Source: Pannonibacter indicus (GTDB taxonomy: Bacteria; Pseudomonadota; Alphaproteobacteria; Rhizobiales; Stappiaceae). Taken from it: a DNA stretch of 64,000 bases. Position numbers and translations under genes: made by a program. The notes under the pieces were generated by a model. It was given only the letters and a program-made list of their open reading frames with translations. It was not told where the DNA came from and searched no databases. Shown piece after piece: positions 7,160-16,300 of the stretch; within the stretch, counting starts at the first letter, position 1, and each line of letters starts with the position of its first letter. The stretch spans positions 1 to 64,000 of the forward strand of contig NZ_LIPT01000012.1 of NCBI RefSeq assembly GCF_001418225.1, written 5' to 3'.

Positions 7160-8062
7160 ATGAAAAGAACGGCTACGAGGCTTTGCAGCCGGCGAAGCAT
7201 CCTTGCGGGCGCTGCGTGGCTTCTTGCTGCCCGTCCGCTCCATGCCCTTGCGGCGGCGGCAGTGCCGCGCGTGGCTTGCGTGGACTGGGCCATGCTGGAA
7301 ACCGCCATGGCACTGGGGGTGACCCCTGTGGCGGCAACGGAACTGCTGCAGTTCCGCAGATCCGCCGTGGAGCCGGTGATCCCGGAGACGGTGGCGGATC
7401 TTGGCCTGCGCGGCGCACCCAATTTCGAGCTGCTGTATCTGCAAAGGCCGGAGCTGATCCTCTCCTCCCCCTTCTATGCCAGCAGTCAGGCAGCGCTGCA
7501 GGCCATCGCGCCGGTGCTGTCGCTGCCTTTCTATCTGCCGGGCGAACCGCCTTTCGCAAAGGCGCTGGCGGCGGTGGAGCAAGTGGCCGCCCGGCTGGGC
7601 GTGCCGGAGAAGGGGCGCACGGTGCTTGTGGAGGCTGATGCCCGGCTTGAGGGGTACCGCAAGCGCCTTGCCCGCTTTGCAGACCGTCCGTTCCATCTCA
7701 TCAACATCGGTGATGCCCGCCACTTCCGGGCTTTCGGGGCGGACAGCATGTTTGGCGATGTGCTGAAGCGCCTTGGTCTTGAGAATGCCTGGACGGACCA
7801 GTCCCGCTTCAGCTTTGCCGCGCCCGTGCCGCTGGAAATGCTGGCAGAGCGCCCGCAGGCGCGCATCGTCATCGTCTCGGAAGTGCCGGTCGAGGCGCGC
7901 AGCGGCTTTGAGGGCAGCATGATCTGGAACATGCTGGAACCGGTGCGCGAGGGCCGGGTGATCCGGCTGGCAAACATCAATCCTTATGGCGGCATCACCG
8001 CAGGCCTGCGCTTTGCCCGGCTGCTGACGCAGGCTCTTGAAGGGGGGCGAGAGCCCGCATGA
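7160..8062 (+). CDS. fhuD: Periplasmic ferric-siderophore-binding protein (FhuD type)
   Basis: The 300-residue protein begins with a twin-arginine-like signal (SRRSILAGAAWLLAARPLHA), as is common for FhuD proteins. The mature part has the two-lobed class III binding protein layout: VACVDWAMLETAMALGVTPV in the first lobe, ELLYLQRPELILSSPFYA for the lobe-1 strand, a long bridging helix region, and a second lobe ending in GGITAGLRFARLLTQAL. It delivers ferric hydroxamates (ferrichrome, coprogen and relatives) to FhuB. The ATG at 7160 was preferred because it places the signal peptide at the terminus. Its stop overlaps the fhuB start as ATGA. Confidence 0.9.
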   Translation: MKRTATRLCSRRSILAGAAWLLAARPLHALAAAAVPRVACVDWAMLETAMALGVTPVAATELLQFRRSAVEPVIPETVADLGLRGAPNFELLYLQRPELILSSPFYASSQAALQAIAPVLSLPFYLPGEPPFAKALAAVEQVAARLGVPEKGRTVLVEADARLEGYRKRLARFADRPFHLINIGDARHFRAFGADSMFGDVLKRLGLENAWTDQSRFSFAAPVPLEMLAERPQARIVIVSEVPVEARSGFEGSMIWNMLEPVREGRVIRLANINPYGGITAGLRFARLLTQALEGGREPA

Positions 8063-10122
8063 GCCTGATGCACGCCCCTTCCCCCTCCCCTTCCCCTGCT
8101 TCCTCTTTCCGGCGTCCTGCCCTGCCCGGCCTTCTGCTGTGGCTGGTGCTTGCGGCTGCGGCCTTTCTGTTCTTCGCCACGGGCACGCTCTCGCGGCTGC
8201 CGCTGGCCGAATGGCCCGATCCTTTCAGCGCGCCGCAGGCCATGAGCATGGATCAGCTGATCTTCGTTCATGCGCTGCTGCCGCGCACGGCGGTGGCCCT
8301 GCTGGCCGGGGCGGCGCTGGGGCTCGCGGGGGCCCTGCTGCAGGCGGTGCTGCGCAACCCCATTGCAGATGCCTCCACCCTCGGCATTGCCGCCGGGGCA
8401 CAGCTGGCCATTGTCGCGGCAACGCTGCTGTTTCCCGCCTTCCTCGATGGCAACCGCCAGCTGACAGCCTTTCTCGGGGCGGGCCTCGCCGCTGCTATGG
8501 TCTTCGGGCTTGGCGCGCGCCAGCGGTTCGAGCCGGTGACCATGGTGGTGGCAGGCATGCTGATTGCCATCCTGTGCAGCGGGCTTGCGGCGGCGCTCAC
8601 CCTGTCGCGGGGCGAATATCTGATGTCGCTGGCCATCTGGAACGGCGGCTCGCTGAGCCAGCAGGACTGGAGCCCTGCCCTCTGGCTGGCGGGGCAGCTT
8701 GCCCTTTATGGCGTGCTGGCGGCGCTGGCCATCCGTCCGCTGGTGATGCTGGATCTGGGGGACACGTCCGCCCGGGCGCTCGGCGTCAATCTGGGTCTTG
8801 TCCGCTTGCTGGTGGCGCTGATCGCGGTTGGCCTGTCGGCCATGGTGGCAGCGGCGGTGGGGCTCGTCGGCTTTGTGGGGCTTGCGGCCCCTGCCCTCGT
8901 CCGCGCTGCGGGCATCCGCCGCCGTGCTGCCGTGCTGGCTGCCTCTCCGCTGATGGGCGCGCTGCTGCTGTGGCTGTGCGACGGCATGGTGCAGACGCTG
9001 GCGGTGACGGGCGGTGACACGTTCCCCACGGGCTCGGTTGTCGCCCTGCTGGGCGGGCCGCTGATCCTGTTTCTGCTGGTCCGCATGCGCCACACCAGCC
9101 TTGCCAGCGGCATGACGGCCGGTCATGCACCTGCGGCCAGCCCCCTTCGCTCTCCTTTGGCCTTCCTGCTGGTCTGCGGCGGGCTGATCGCCTTTGCGGT
9201 CCTGTCCCTGTTCCTTGCCAGAACGGGTCAAAACTGGACGGGGCCAAACTGGACCGGACAAGCCTGGATCTGGCTCGATCCCGCCAGTTTTGCCGGACTG
9301 CTTCCCTTCCGCCTGCCGCGCATGGCGGCGGCTGCTGCTGCGGGCGGGCTGCTGGCGCTCAGCGGGGCGATCCTGCAACGGATGACGGGCAACCCCATGG
9401 CAAGTCCGGAGGTGCTGGGCGTTAGCGGCGGCGCAGGCACCGGTTATGCGCTGTCGCTCCTGCTGCTGCCTGCGGCGGGGTCCTGGCAGCTTCTGGGCGG
9501 TTCCCTTGCCGGTGCGATGGTGGCCCTGCTGATGGTGCTGGCCTTTGCCCTGCGGCGCAATCTGGCACCGGAGCGCCTGCTTCTGGCGGGCATTGCCGTC
9601 AGCGCCTTCTGTTCGGCGCTGCTGGCCGCTCTTGTTGCCACGGGAAACCCCAGGGCCTGGCAGATCCTCGCCTGGCTCGGCGGCACGGCCGCTTCCGCCA
9701 CGCCTGAAACGGCGGCGGCGCTCATCCTGTGCCTTGCGCTTGCCCTCGGTGCCAGCCTGCTGGCCTCGCGCTGGCTCACCATCCTGCCGCTCGGGCAGGC
9801 GGTGCCCCTGTCGCTGGGCCTGCCGCTGCGCGCCAGCCGGGGCGTGCTGATCCTTGTGGCAGCACTGGCAACGGCGGCGGCTTCGCTGCTGGTGGGGCCT
9901 TTGAGCTTTGCCGGGCTCATCGCCCCGCATATCGTCAGCCGGGCGGGCATCCGCCGCACACCCGGCTTTCTCGCCGGATCGGCATTGCTGGGCGCAGCAC
10001 TCATGGCCATGGCCGACTTCGGTGCCCGCACAGCCGCCTTTCCCTACGAGTTGCCGTTAGGGCTGTTTGCATCCATGGCCGGAACGCCGTATCTGATCTG
10101 GCTGATGGCCCGAAAGACATGA
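8059..10122 (+). CDS. fhuB: Ferric-siderophore ABC permease, fused double-length FhuB
   Basis: The 687-residue membrane protein contains two FecCD-type permease halves in one chain, as in FhuB. Half 1 has PRTAVALLAGAALGLAGALL and NPIADASTLGIAAGAQL; half 2 repeats the pattern with PRMAAAAAAGGLLALSGAIL and NPMASPEVLGVSGGAGTG. Each half ends with the conserved GLVGFVGLAAPALVR / GPLSFAGLIAPHIVS coupling motif that contacts FhuC. About ten membrane segments per half are evident. Start overlaps fhuD by four bases, so translation is coupled. The linker near residues 345-400 contains a short direct repetition (QNWTGPNWTGQAW). Confidence 0.93.
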   Translation: MSLMHAPSPSPSPASSFRRPALPGLLLWLVLAAAAFLFFATGTLSRLPLAEWPDPFSAPQAMSMDQLIFVHALLPRTAVALLAGAALGLAGALLQAVLRNPIADASTLGIAAGAQLAIVAATLLFPAFLDGNRQLTAFLGAGLAAAMVFGLGARQRFEPVTMVVAGMLIAILCSGLAAALTLSRGEYLMSLAIWNGGSLSQQDWSPALWLAGQLALYGVLAALAIRPLVMLDLGDTSARALGVNLGLVRLLVALIAVGLSAMVAAAVGLVGFVGLAAPALVRAAGIRRRAAVLAASPLMGALLLWLCDGMVQTLAVTGGDTFPTGSVVALLGGPLILFLLVRMRHTSLASGMTAGHAPAASPLRSPLAFLLVCGGLIAFAVLSLFLARTGQNWTGPNWTGQAWIWLDPASFAGLLPFRLPRMAAAAAAGGLLALSGAILQRMTGNPMASPEVLGVSGGAGTGYALSLLLLPAAGSWQLLGGSLAGAMVALLMVLAFALRRNLAPERLLLAGIAVSAFCSALLAALVATGNPRAWQILAWLGGTAASATPETAAALILCLALALGASLLASRWLTILPLGQAVPLSLGLPLRASRGVLILVAALATAAASLLVGPLSFAGLIAPHIVSRAGIRRTPGFLAGSALLGAALMAMADFGARTAAFPYELPLGLFASMAGTPYLIWLMARKT

Positions 10123-10190
10123 GACGCTGGATGGCCCTGCCCTTCCCCCGCCTTCCCTTCCACTGCGCCTTCCCTTCCTGAAGAGCTTCC

Positions 10191-11915
10191 ATGACCAAGA
10201 CCGAGCTGATCCGGCGCTTTGCCGCCTATTACAAGCCGCACAAGGGCCTTTTCGCGCTGGACTTCGGCAGCGCAGTTGCTTCCGGAATGCTGGAGCTGGC
10301 CTTCCCGCTGGCCGTGACGCTGTTCATCGATCAGCTGCTGCCGACAGGCCAGCTCGGCCTCATCGCGCTGGCGGTTCTGGGGCTGATGGCGATCTATTTC
10401 TTCAACGCGGGGCTTCAGGTCATCGTCACCTACTGGGGCCACATGCTGGGCATCGCCATCGAGACGGAGATGCGGCGCAAGGCCTTTGATCACTTGCAGA
10501 AACTCTCCTTCGGCTATTTCGACAATCAGAAGACCGGCCATCTCGTCGCCCGGCTGACCAAGGACCTGGAGGAAATCGGTGAGGTGGCTCACCATGGCCC
10601 GGAAGATCTGTTCATCGCCCTGATGACGTTGACCGGCGCCTTCTTCCTGATGCTGCATGTCCATACGGAGCTGGCGCTGATCACCGGCGTTGTCGTGCCG
10701 GTCACCGCCTGGGTGACGACCCACTACGGCAGCCGCATGACCTCCACCTGGCACGCGCTTTATGGCCGGGTGGCGGATTTCAACGCCCGCATCGAGGAGA
10801 ATGTCGGCGGCATCCGCGTGGTGCAGGCCTTTGCCAACGAGGACCACGAGCGCGCCCTCTTTGCCGACAGCAACATCCGCTACCGCGACACGAAGCTGGC
10901 CGCCTACAAGGTGATGGCTGCCTCCATGTCCCTGTCCTACCTGTCCATGCGCTTCGTGCAGGTGGTGGTGATGCTGGCGGGCTCCTGGTTCGTGGTGCGC
11001 GGGGATCTGAGCGCGGGCGGCTTTGTCGGCTTCCTGCTGCTGGTCAACGTGTTCTTCCGTCCGGTGGACAAGATCAACTCCGTGATCGAGACCTATCCGA
11101 AGGGCATCGCCGGCTTTCAGCGCTATCTCTCCTTCCTAGCGGTGAAGCCGGACATTGCCGACCGGCCCGGCGCGCGTGCCGTGGGGCGGCTGGACGGGGA
11201 CATCAGCTACAAGGATGTGCGTTTTGGTTACAAGGCGGATGCGCCGCTTCTCAACGGGGTGTCCTTCGCCATCAAGGCCGGTGAAACGGTGGCCTTTGTC
11301 GGCCCGTCGGGCGCGGGCAAGACGACCATCTGCTCCCTGCTGCCGCGCTTCTATGACGTGACCGGCGGTGCCATTTCCATCGACGGCACCGATATCCGCG
11401 ATCTGACGCTGAAGTCGCTGCGGTCCAACATCGGCATTGTGCAGCAGGACGTGTTCCTCTTCGCCGGAACCATCCGCGAGAACATCGCCTATGGCCGCCT
11501 TGGCGCCAGCGAAGCGGATATCCGCGAGGCGGTGCGCCGGGCAAGGCTGGACGAGCTGGTGGAAAGCCTGCCCGATGGCCTTGATACGGTGATCGGCGAG
11601 CGCGGGGTGAAACTCTCCGGCGGGCAGAAGCAGCGGCTGGCCATTGCCCGGATCTTCCTGAAGACCCCCCCCATCCTTATCCTCGACGAGGCGACCTCCG
11701 CCCTCGACACGGAGACGGAGAAGGCGATCCAGCAGTCGCTGGCCGAGCTGTCCACCGGCCGCACCACGCTGATCATCGCCCACCGGCTGGCCACCATCGC
11801 AGGCGCAGACCGTGTGTTCGTGGTGGAACAGGGCCGCATTGTCGAGGAAGGCAGCGAGGCTGAACTGCTGGCCCGCGAAGGCAGCCGTTATGCCCGGTTG
11901 CGTCTGGCGCAGTGA
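10191..11915 (+). CDS. ABC exporter, fused membrane and ATPase domains (half-transporter)
   Basis: The 574-residue protein is a type IV (B-family) ABC half-transporter that would work as a homodimer. Six membrane segments occupy about residues 15-305. The nucleotide-binding domain follows, with Walker A VGPSGAGKTT, Q-loop IGIVQQDVFLF, signature [11 protein letters not shown], Walker B ILILDEATSALD and the H-loop in LIIAHRLATI. It lies in the same direction 68 bases after fhuB and before the siderophore regulator and receptor, so a role in siderophore release, recycling or inner-membrane uptake (as in YbtPQ-like importers of this fold) is plausible but unproven; a general lipid or drug exporter is the alternative. 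Confidence 0.85.
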   Translation: MTKTELIRRFAAYYKPHKGLFALDFGSAVASGMLELAFPLAVTLFIDQLLPTGQLGLIALAVLGLMAIYFFNAGLQVIVTYWGHMLGIAIETEMRRKAFDHLQKLSFGYFDNQKTGHLVARLTKDLEEIGEVAHHGPEDLFIALMTLTGAFFLMLHVHTELALITGVVVPVTAWVTTHYGSRMTSTWHALYGRVADFNARIEENVGGIRVVQAFANEDHERALFADSNIRYRDTKLAAYKVMAASMSLSYLSMRFVQVVVMLAGSWFVVRGDLSAGGFVGFLLLVNVFFRPVDKINSVIETYPKGIAGFQRYLSFLAVKPDIADRPGARAVGRLDGDISYKDVRFGYKADAPLLNGVSFAIKAGETVAFVGPSGAGKTTICSLLPRFYDVTGGAISIDGTDIRDLTLKSLRSNIGIVQQDVFLFAGTIRENIAYGRLGASEADIREAVRRARLDELVESLPDGLDTVIGERGVKLSGGQKQRLAIARIFLKTPPILILDEATSALDTETEKAIQQSLAELSTGRTTLIIAHRLATIAGADRVFVVEQGRIVEEGSEAELLAREGSRYARLRLAQ

Positions 11916-11989
11916 AATCCACAGAATCTTGACTTTTATATTCAGCTTTTATAAGGGGGAGGCTGTATTTTCATCGCAGGGCTGCGGAC

Positions 11990-12874
11990 ATGACCTTTCA
12001 TCCGAACATGGAAAGCCATGTGGAGGGCGTTTCGCCCGTGGATGGCCTGCGCTGGCGGGCCTGGTCCGGCATGCTGGCCGATGTGTGGGATGTGGAGTGC
12101 CGGGCCGGGGCGCATGGGCAGTATGTCTCCCCTGCCCCGCGCCTGTTCGTCATGCTGGAGACGGAGAGTGATGCGGCCATCGACCTGATGGTGCATCCGC
12201 AGGCGCCGCAGCGCATGACCTTCGACCGGCGCAATCCCATGTGTTTCATCCCCGCCGGGCTGCCGGTCTGGTCCTTCATGGGCACACTCGGGCGCCTGCG
12301 CCATCTGGACATTCACCTTGATGTGCCGGCCCTTGCCAGCCGCTTTGGCAGCCGGTTTGACCTTGCCGCCCTCAACGCCGCCAGCTTTTCCTTCCATGAC
12401 GAGCGCGTGCTGGCGCTGGCGCGCCTCATCGCGCTGGAATGCTGCGAACCGGGGGATCTGGACGCGCTTTATGCGGACAGTCTGGCGGCGGCGCTTCTGA
12501 CCGCCCTTGGCAAGGTCAGCCGGGAGCCGGAACATCCCGCCTCCGGCCTTGCTCCCCGCCGCCTCAACCGGGTGCTGGACCATATTGCCCGCAATTGCAG
12601 CCGCAATCTTCCCCTTGCTGAACTGGCCGCCGTGGCGGGGCTCTCCACCTCGCATTTCGCGCAGGCCTTCAAGGTGTCCATGGGCATGCCGCCGCACCGC
12701 TGGCAGATGGCGCAGCGGATCGAACGGGTGAAGGCGCTGCTGGAAGAGGGCCATGTGAGCGTGACAGACGCAGCACTGGCAGCAGGCTTTGCCGACCAGT
12801 CGCATCTGACCCGCGCCTTCCGCCGTTTCGAGGGCACGACACCGGGGGCTTGGCTGCGCAAGCGGCTGGGATAA
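11990..12874 (+). CDS. AraC-family transcriptional regulator of the siderophore locus
   Basis: The 294-residue protein has an N-terminal ligand-binding half with no cysteines arranged as in redox sensors, and a C-terminal double helix-turn-helix: first HTH LPLAELAAVAGLSTSHFAQA with FKVSMGMPPHRW, second HTH VSVTDAALAAGFADQSHLTR with FRRFEGTTPGAW. Position between the transport genes and the TonB-dependent receptor, in the same direction, suggests it activates siderophore uptake genes when it binds ferric siderophore entering the cell, as known for PchR, AlcR and YbtA. ATG 11990 is preceded by an A/T-rich stretch (TTTATATTCAGCTTTTATAA) that may be its promoter. Confidence 0.85.
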   Translation: MTFHPNMESHVEGVSPVDGLRWRAWSGMLADVWDVECRAGAHGQYVSPAPRLFVMLETESDAAIDLMVHPQAPQRMTFDRRNPMCFIPAGLPVWSFMGTLGRLRHLDIHLDVPALASRFGSRFDLAALNAASFSFHDERVLALARLIALECCEPGDLDALYADSLAAALLTALGKVSREPEHPASGLAPRRLNRVLDHIARNCSRNLPLAELAAVAGLSTSHFAQAFKVSMGMPPHRWQMAQRIERVKALLEEGHVSVTDAALAAGFADQSHLTRAFRRFEGTTPGAWLRKRLG

Positions 12875-13016
12875 ACCATCTTTGCCGGAATTTCGTTCAA
12901 GCGATCACAAGATCGGACAATCGTGGCCTGAAAACATGGTCTAGAAACTCATGTTTAGTGGGCTGCGGGGGCGGATGCCCTGCGCGGCGGTGAGTTTGCC
13001 GTTAGGAAAAGACAAC

Positions 13017-15149
13017 ATGATACGGGGCGTTTTCCGGGCCAGCCTGCTTGCTGGCGTTGCTGTGACTGTATTTTCCCCTTCCGTGCTTGCTGCTCAGGAG
13101 GCGGACGCCAGGGTGACGCAACTGGCGCCGGTGGTGATCGAAGGCGAAGCGGGCACGGATCAGGACGTCAAAGACTACGTTGCCCGCTCGGTTTCCGCCG
13201 GCACCAAGACGGATACGCCGCTGACCGAAGTGCCCCAGTCCGTCTCGGTGGTGGGCCGGGAAGAGATTGAGGTGCGCGGCGCACAGAAGACGGATGAGGC
13301 CCTGCGCTATACGGCCGGTGTCTTCGCCCAGCCCTATGGCGCGGACAGCGACACGGACTGGCTGTTCATCCGCGGTTTCGATGCCACCCAGACCGGCGCT
13401 TATCTCGACGGCATGCCGCTGTTCTTCGAAGGCTATGGCTCCACCCTGGTGGACCCTTACACGCTGGAGCGGATCGAAGTGCTGAAGGGCGCAGCCTCGG
13501 TGCTCTATGGCGGCTCCAACCCCGGCGGCCTCGTCAATTACGTGTCGAAACTGCCCACGGGCGAGCGCATCCGCCGGGCCGAGGCGGGCTACAGCAGTTC
13601 AGGCAAGGGCTCGGGCTATTCGGCATTCGACATCAGCGATGCCTTCAACGACCGGTTCGACTACCGCCTCGTGGCCCGGTTTGAAGGCGGCAAGGACTCA
13701 GACAAGTTCGATCCGGATTTCAAGGGCGTGATTTCGCCAAGCCTGCGCATCAACATGACCGATGCAACGCGCCTGACGATCCTGGCCAATTACACCGCCG
13801 TTGACGAGCACCATATCCCCGGCACCTGGCTGCCCTATGAGGGCACCGTCACCGCAGCCTCCTTTGGCCGGATCAGCCGGGACTTCAACGCCAGTGAACC
13901 GGATTACGACTATTACACCCGCACGCAGGGCTATCTTGGTTACGAGCTGGAGCATGATTTCGGCTCCGGCTGGAGCTTCAGCCAGAAGGCCCGCTACACC
14001 CATGTGAATGTGGGCGAGCAGCAGGTGCTGGGCTACGGCTACTATGCCGCGCCGGGCTATCTTGGCCGCGGGGCCTTCAAGCAGAACACCAGCATGGATC
14101 AGTTCGTGGCCGACACCAGCGTGAAGGGTGAATTCGGCACCGGCCCGCTGGCGCACAAGATGCTGCTTGGCACCGATTACCGCATCTACACCAGCCGCTC
14201 CGCTGTCGCCTTCGGATCGGCCGGCTCCATCAGCGTGCTCAATCCGGTCTATGGCCTTGCTGCCCCCAGCGCCACGCTGCCGGCGGAAAGCACGCTGGAG
14301 CAGCAGCAGGCCGGTTTCTACCTGCAGGACCAGATCCGCTTCGGCGGCGGCTGGATCGTCACGCTGAATGGCCGCTATGACAAGCTCTGGACGGACAACA
14401 AGGGCACGCAGAGCCAGGACGGCGCCGCATCGGGCCGGGCGGGCATTGCCTATGAAACCGGCTTCGGCCTGACACCCTATGTCAGCGTTGCCACCTTCTT
14501 CAATCCGCAGCTCGGCACCACCTTCGGCGGTGAGGCCTTCAAGCCCGAAACCGGCACGCAATATGAGGCGGGCCTCAAGTATCAGCCGGGCTTCATGAAT
14601 GTGCTCTTCACCGCCTCCATCTTCGATCTGACGCGCCAGAACGTGCAGACCGCCGACCCGGTGAACGCCTGGCAATATGTCCAGACCGGTGAAGTGCGCT
14701 CGCGCGGCATCGAGTTGGAAGCCAAGGGCGAGATCGCCCGCAACCTCAGGGCCACCCTCGCCTTCACCGCCTATGATCTGGAAATCACGAAGGACAACAC
14801 CGCCGCCAACGTGGGCAAGGTGCCGCTGGCCGCGCCCGAGGTGCAGGGCTCGTTCTGGCTCGACTACGGCTTCGACGGGCGCTTCTTCAACGGCGCGCTG
14901 GATGGCCTGTCCATCGGCGGCGGCCTGCGCTATGTGGGCGAGACATTCGCCGACAATGCCAACCTCTACAAGGTGCCGGCCGTCACCCTCGCGGATGCCC
15001 GCATCGGCTACAAGCGCGACAACTGGGGGCTGGATCTCAACGCCACCAACATTTTTGACAAGCGCTACGTGTCCGCCTGCAACACCGCCGCCTATTGCTA
15101 CTACGGCGAGGGCCGCACCCTGAAACTGCGGCTCCACACCACCTGGTAA
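13017..15149 (+). CDS. TonB-dependent siderophore receptor (FhuA/FoxA-like)
   Basis: The 710-residue outer-membrane protein starts at ATG 13017 after AGGAAAAG; an upstream frame from 12951 lacks a signal sequence. A signal peptide ends near VLAAQEADA. Next come a TonB-box-like APVVIEG, the plug (DTPLTEVPQSVSVVGREEIE, DEALRYTAGVFAQPYG, LFIRGFDATQTGAYLDG, RIEVLKGAASVLYGGSNPGG) and a 22-strand barrel ending in the aromatic-terminated LKLRLHTTW. The plug motifs are those of the TonB-siderophore subfamily (FhuA, FoxA, FpvA). There is no N-terminal signalling domain, consistent with control by the adjacent AraC protein. A strong terminator follows at 15190. Confidence 0.93.
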   Translation: MIRGVFRASLLAGVAVTVFSPSVLAAQEADARVTQLAPVVIEGEAGTDQDVKDYVARSVSAGTKTDTPLTEVPQSVSVVGREEIEVRGAQKTDEALRYTAGVFAQPYGADSDTDWLFIRGFDATQTGAYLDGMPLFFEGYGSTLVDPYTLERIEVLKGAASVLYGGSNPGGLVNYVSKLPTGERIRRAEAGYSSSGKGSGYSAFDISDAFNDRFDYRLVARFEGGKDSDKFDPDFKGVISPSLRINMTDATRLTILANYTAVDEHHIPGTWLPYEGTVTAASFGRISRDFNASEPDYDYYTRTQGYLGYELEHDFGSGWSFSQKARYTHVNVGEQQVLGYGYYAAPGYLGRGAFKQNTSMDQFVADTSVKGEFGTGPLAHKMLLGTDYRIYTSRSAVAFGSAGSISVLNPVYGLAAPSATLPAESTLEQQQAGFYLQDQIRFGGGWIVTLNGRYDKLWTDNKGTQSQDGAASGRAGIAYETGFGLTPYVSVATFFNPQLGTTFGGEAFKPETGTQYEAGLKYQPGFMNVLFTASIFDLTRQNVQTADPVNAWQYVQTGEVRSRGIELEAKGEIARNLRATLAFTAYDLEITKDNTAANVGKVPLAAPEVQGSFWLDYGFDGRFFNGALDGLSIGGGLRYVGETFADNANLYKVPAVTLADARIGYKRDNWGLDLNATNIFDKRYVSACNTAAYCYYGEGRTLKLRLHTTW

Positions 15150-15189
15150 GGACGGCCCAGATACAAGGCAAAAACACGCCGATCATGAA

Positions 15190-15217
15190 GGCGGCACCCA
15201 CTCGTGCCGCCTTTTTT
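15190..15217 (+). terminator. Rho-independent terminator after the TonB-dependent receptor
   Basis: GGCGGCAC (15190-15197) and GTGCCGCC (15204-15211) form a perfect 8-bp stem with a 6-base loop, followed at once by six T residues (15212-15217). Confidence 0.9.
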
Positions 15218-15281
15218 GATGAATGGTTGCAAAAGGATAGACTGGAAAAGCAGGATACCCCGGTTCAGGCGCAGCCCGAAC

Positions 15282-15297
15282 CTTCGCAATTGCGAAG
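15282..15297. repeat. Dispersed 16-bp palindrome, copy 1
   Basis: CTTCGCAATTGCGAAG is a perfect palindrome. An identical copy is at 15476-15491 and a variant with a changed centre at 53972-53987. It lies in the 281-bp space between the receptor and the multicopper oxidase remnant, where I see no gene. Confidence 0.6.
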
Positions 15298-15430
15298 TCT
15301 CTGCCGCCGGAGTACTCATATCCGCCATTGCAGATTGTTTCTGGCGCGATCCGCACCTTTCAAAAGCGTCGCGCAGGGTTGCCGGAGCATTCAGCGGCAG
15401 ATCTCTTCGATATGCCCAAATGCAAGATCC

Positions 15431-15886
15431 TTAATGTTGCTCCGCTTCCTCCCCGTTGCCGCCGCGTGAGTGCAGCTTCGCAATTGCGAAGTTTTGGGGG
15501 AGAGGATGTCCTTCCCCTTCCCCCTCTCTTTCCCTTCCCCCTCCCCTCCCCCTTGCCGCTCGGGCGCGGAGCTGCAACTCCGTCATCATGCCGGTCACCA
15601 GATGCGGCATGTGGTGCCAGTGGATCAGGGTTGGCTCGTCCAGCCCGTTGGTCTGGTTCACCTGAAACCGCTGGCCGGCGTCCAGCGTCAGGCCGGGGCC
15701 GGAAGGGCCCTCCAGCCCGAGCACCGTGGCGGCACGGCCCTTCACTTCCAGCGTGCGCTTGACCGCGCGCAAGGGGAGGGGGCTTTTGCCGGTTTGTGTT
15801 GCCGCGAGGATCGGGCTGGCAGGCAGCATTGCACAGGCCGCAAGGGCGGCCCCGCCCTGCAGCAGGGCGCGTCTTGTCGTGATCAT
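15431..15886 (-). pseudogene. Multicopper oxidase with most of the gene deleted (N- and C-terminal ends joined)
   Basis: The frame opens with a Tat signal (TTRRALLQGGAALAACAMLP) and the start of a CopA/CumA-type multicopper oxidase, including GLTLDAGQRFQVNQTNGLDE and the first copper ligands in TLIHWH. Directly after this it reads HMPHLVTGMMTELQLR, which is the family's C-terminal type 1/type 3 copper region (HCHxxxHxxxGMM). A normal protein would have several hundred residues between these. Recombination between the two similar HWH/HCH-coding stretches would explain the joint at about 15620. The remaining tail to 15431 is arginine/glycine-rich readthrough into a dispersed repeat. The product cannot fold as an oxidase. 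Confidence 0.7.
15476..15491. repeat. Dispersed 16-bp palindrome, copy 2
   Basis: Perfect palindrome CTTCGCAATTGCGAAG, followed by TTTTGGGGGAGAGGAT. The copy at 53987-53972 (minus strand) has the same following context TTTTGAGGG and GGGGGA, so the repeat is longer than the palindrome. It lies just beyond the multicopper oxidase remnant, whose open frame reads through it. Confidence 0.6.
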
Positions 15887-15946
15887 GAGTATCTCTCCAC
15901 GGGATGAGGCATCCCTTATGTCGAATGGCCGGCAGTTCCGGCCGGT

Positions 15947-16300
15947 TCAGGCGGAGAGAGCGCGGGGCGGCTGCAGCGGCGGCGCGGCGCCGGTGGGGGA
16001 GGGGAGACGCACGCAGGCGGCCTCATGTGTCTGCAAGGGCGCAGAGGGCAGGGCGGCAGGCTGCGCCGGAAGGGCGAAAGAGGCGAGCAGAAGACAGGCG
16101 ATGGCGCAGGCGGCAAGGCTGGCCGGATCGTCAACGGCGGCTGTGTCTTCATGGTCACCCGCGTGCCCTGCCTGCGCATGGTCCATGGCCGCCATGGCCA
16201 TCCGGTGATGCTGTCCGGAGGGTTTCCCGTCCTGCGCCATGCCATGGGCCAGCGCCACCAGCGGCGAAAGCACCAGTGCGGCAGCAAGAAGCAGGTTCAT
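15947..16300 (-). CDS. Small His/Met-rich secreted or membrane protein, possibly copper-related
   Basis: From the ATG complementary to 16298-16300 the product is 117 residues: a signal or first membrane segment (MNLLLAAALVLSPLVALAHG), a His/Met/Asp-rich stretch (QHHRMAMAAMDHAQAGHAGD), then a second hydrophobic segment (LAACAIACLLLASFALPA) and a proline-rich tail. It resembles DUF2946-like small proteins found near copper genes. It sits just upstream of the multicopper oxidase remnant in the same direction, so it was probably in that operon; binding of copper by the His/Met segment is a guess. An in-frame ATG at 16345 would add 15 residues. Confidence 0.5.
   Translation of the reverse strand: MNLLLAAALVLSPLVALAHGMAQDGKPSGQHHRMAMAAMDHAQAGHAGDHEDTAAVDDPASLAACAIACLLLASFALPAQPAALPSAPLQTHEAACVRLPSPTGAAPPLQPPRALSA

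Noticed and set aside
7984-9930. 648-codon open frame on the minus strand opposite fhuB
   Set aside because: Antisense shadow of fhuB with biased Arg/Gln/Gly composition and no domain pattern.
13698-15137. 479-codon minus-strand frame opposite the TonB-dependent receptor
   Set aside because: Shadow frame of a well-supported receptor gene; no start signal or motifs.
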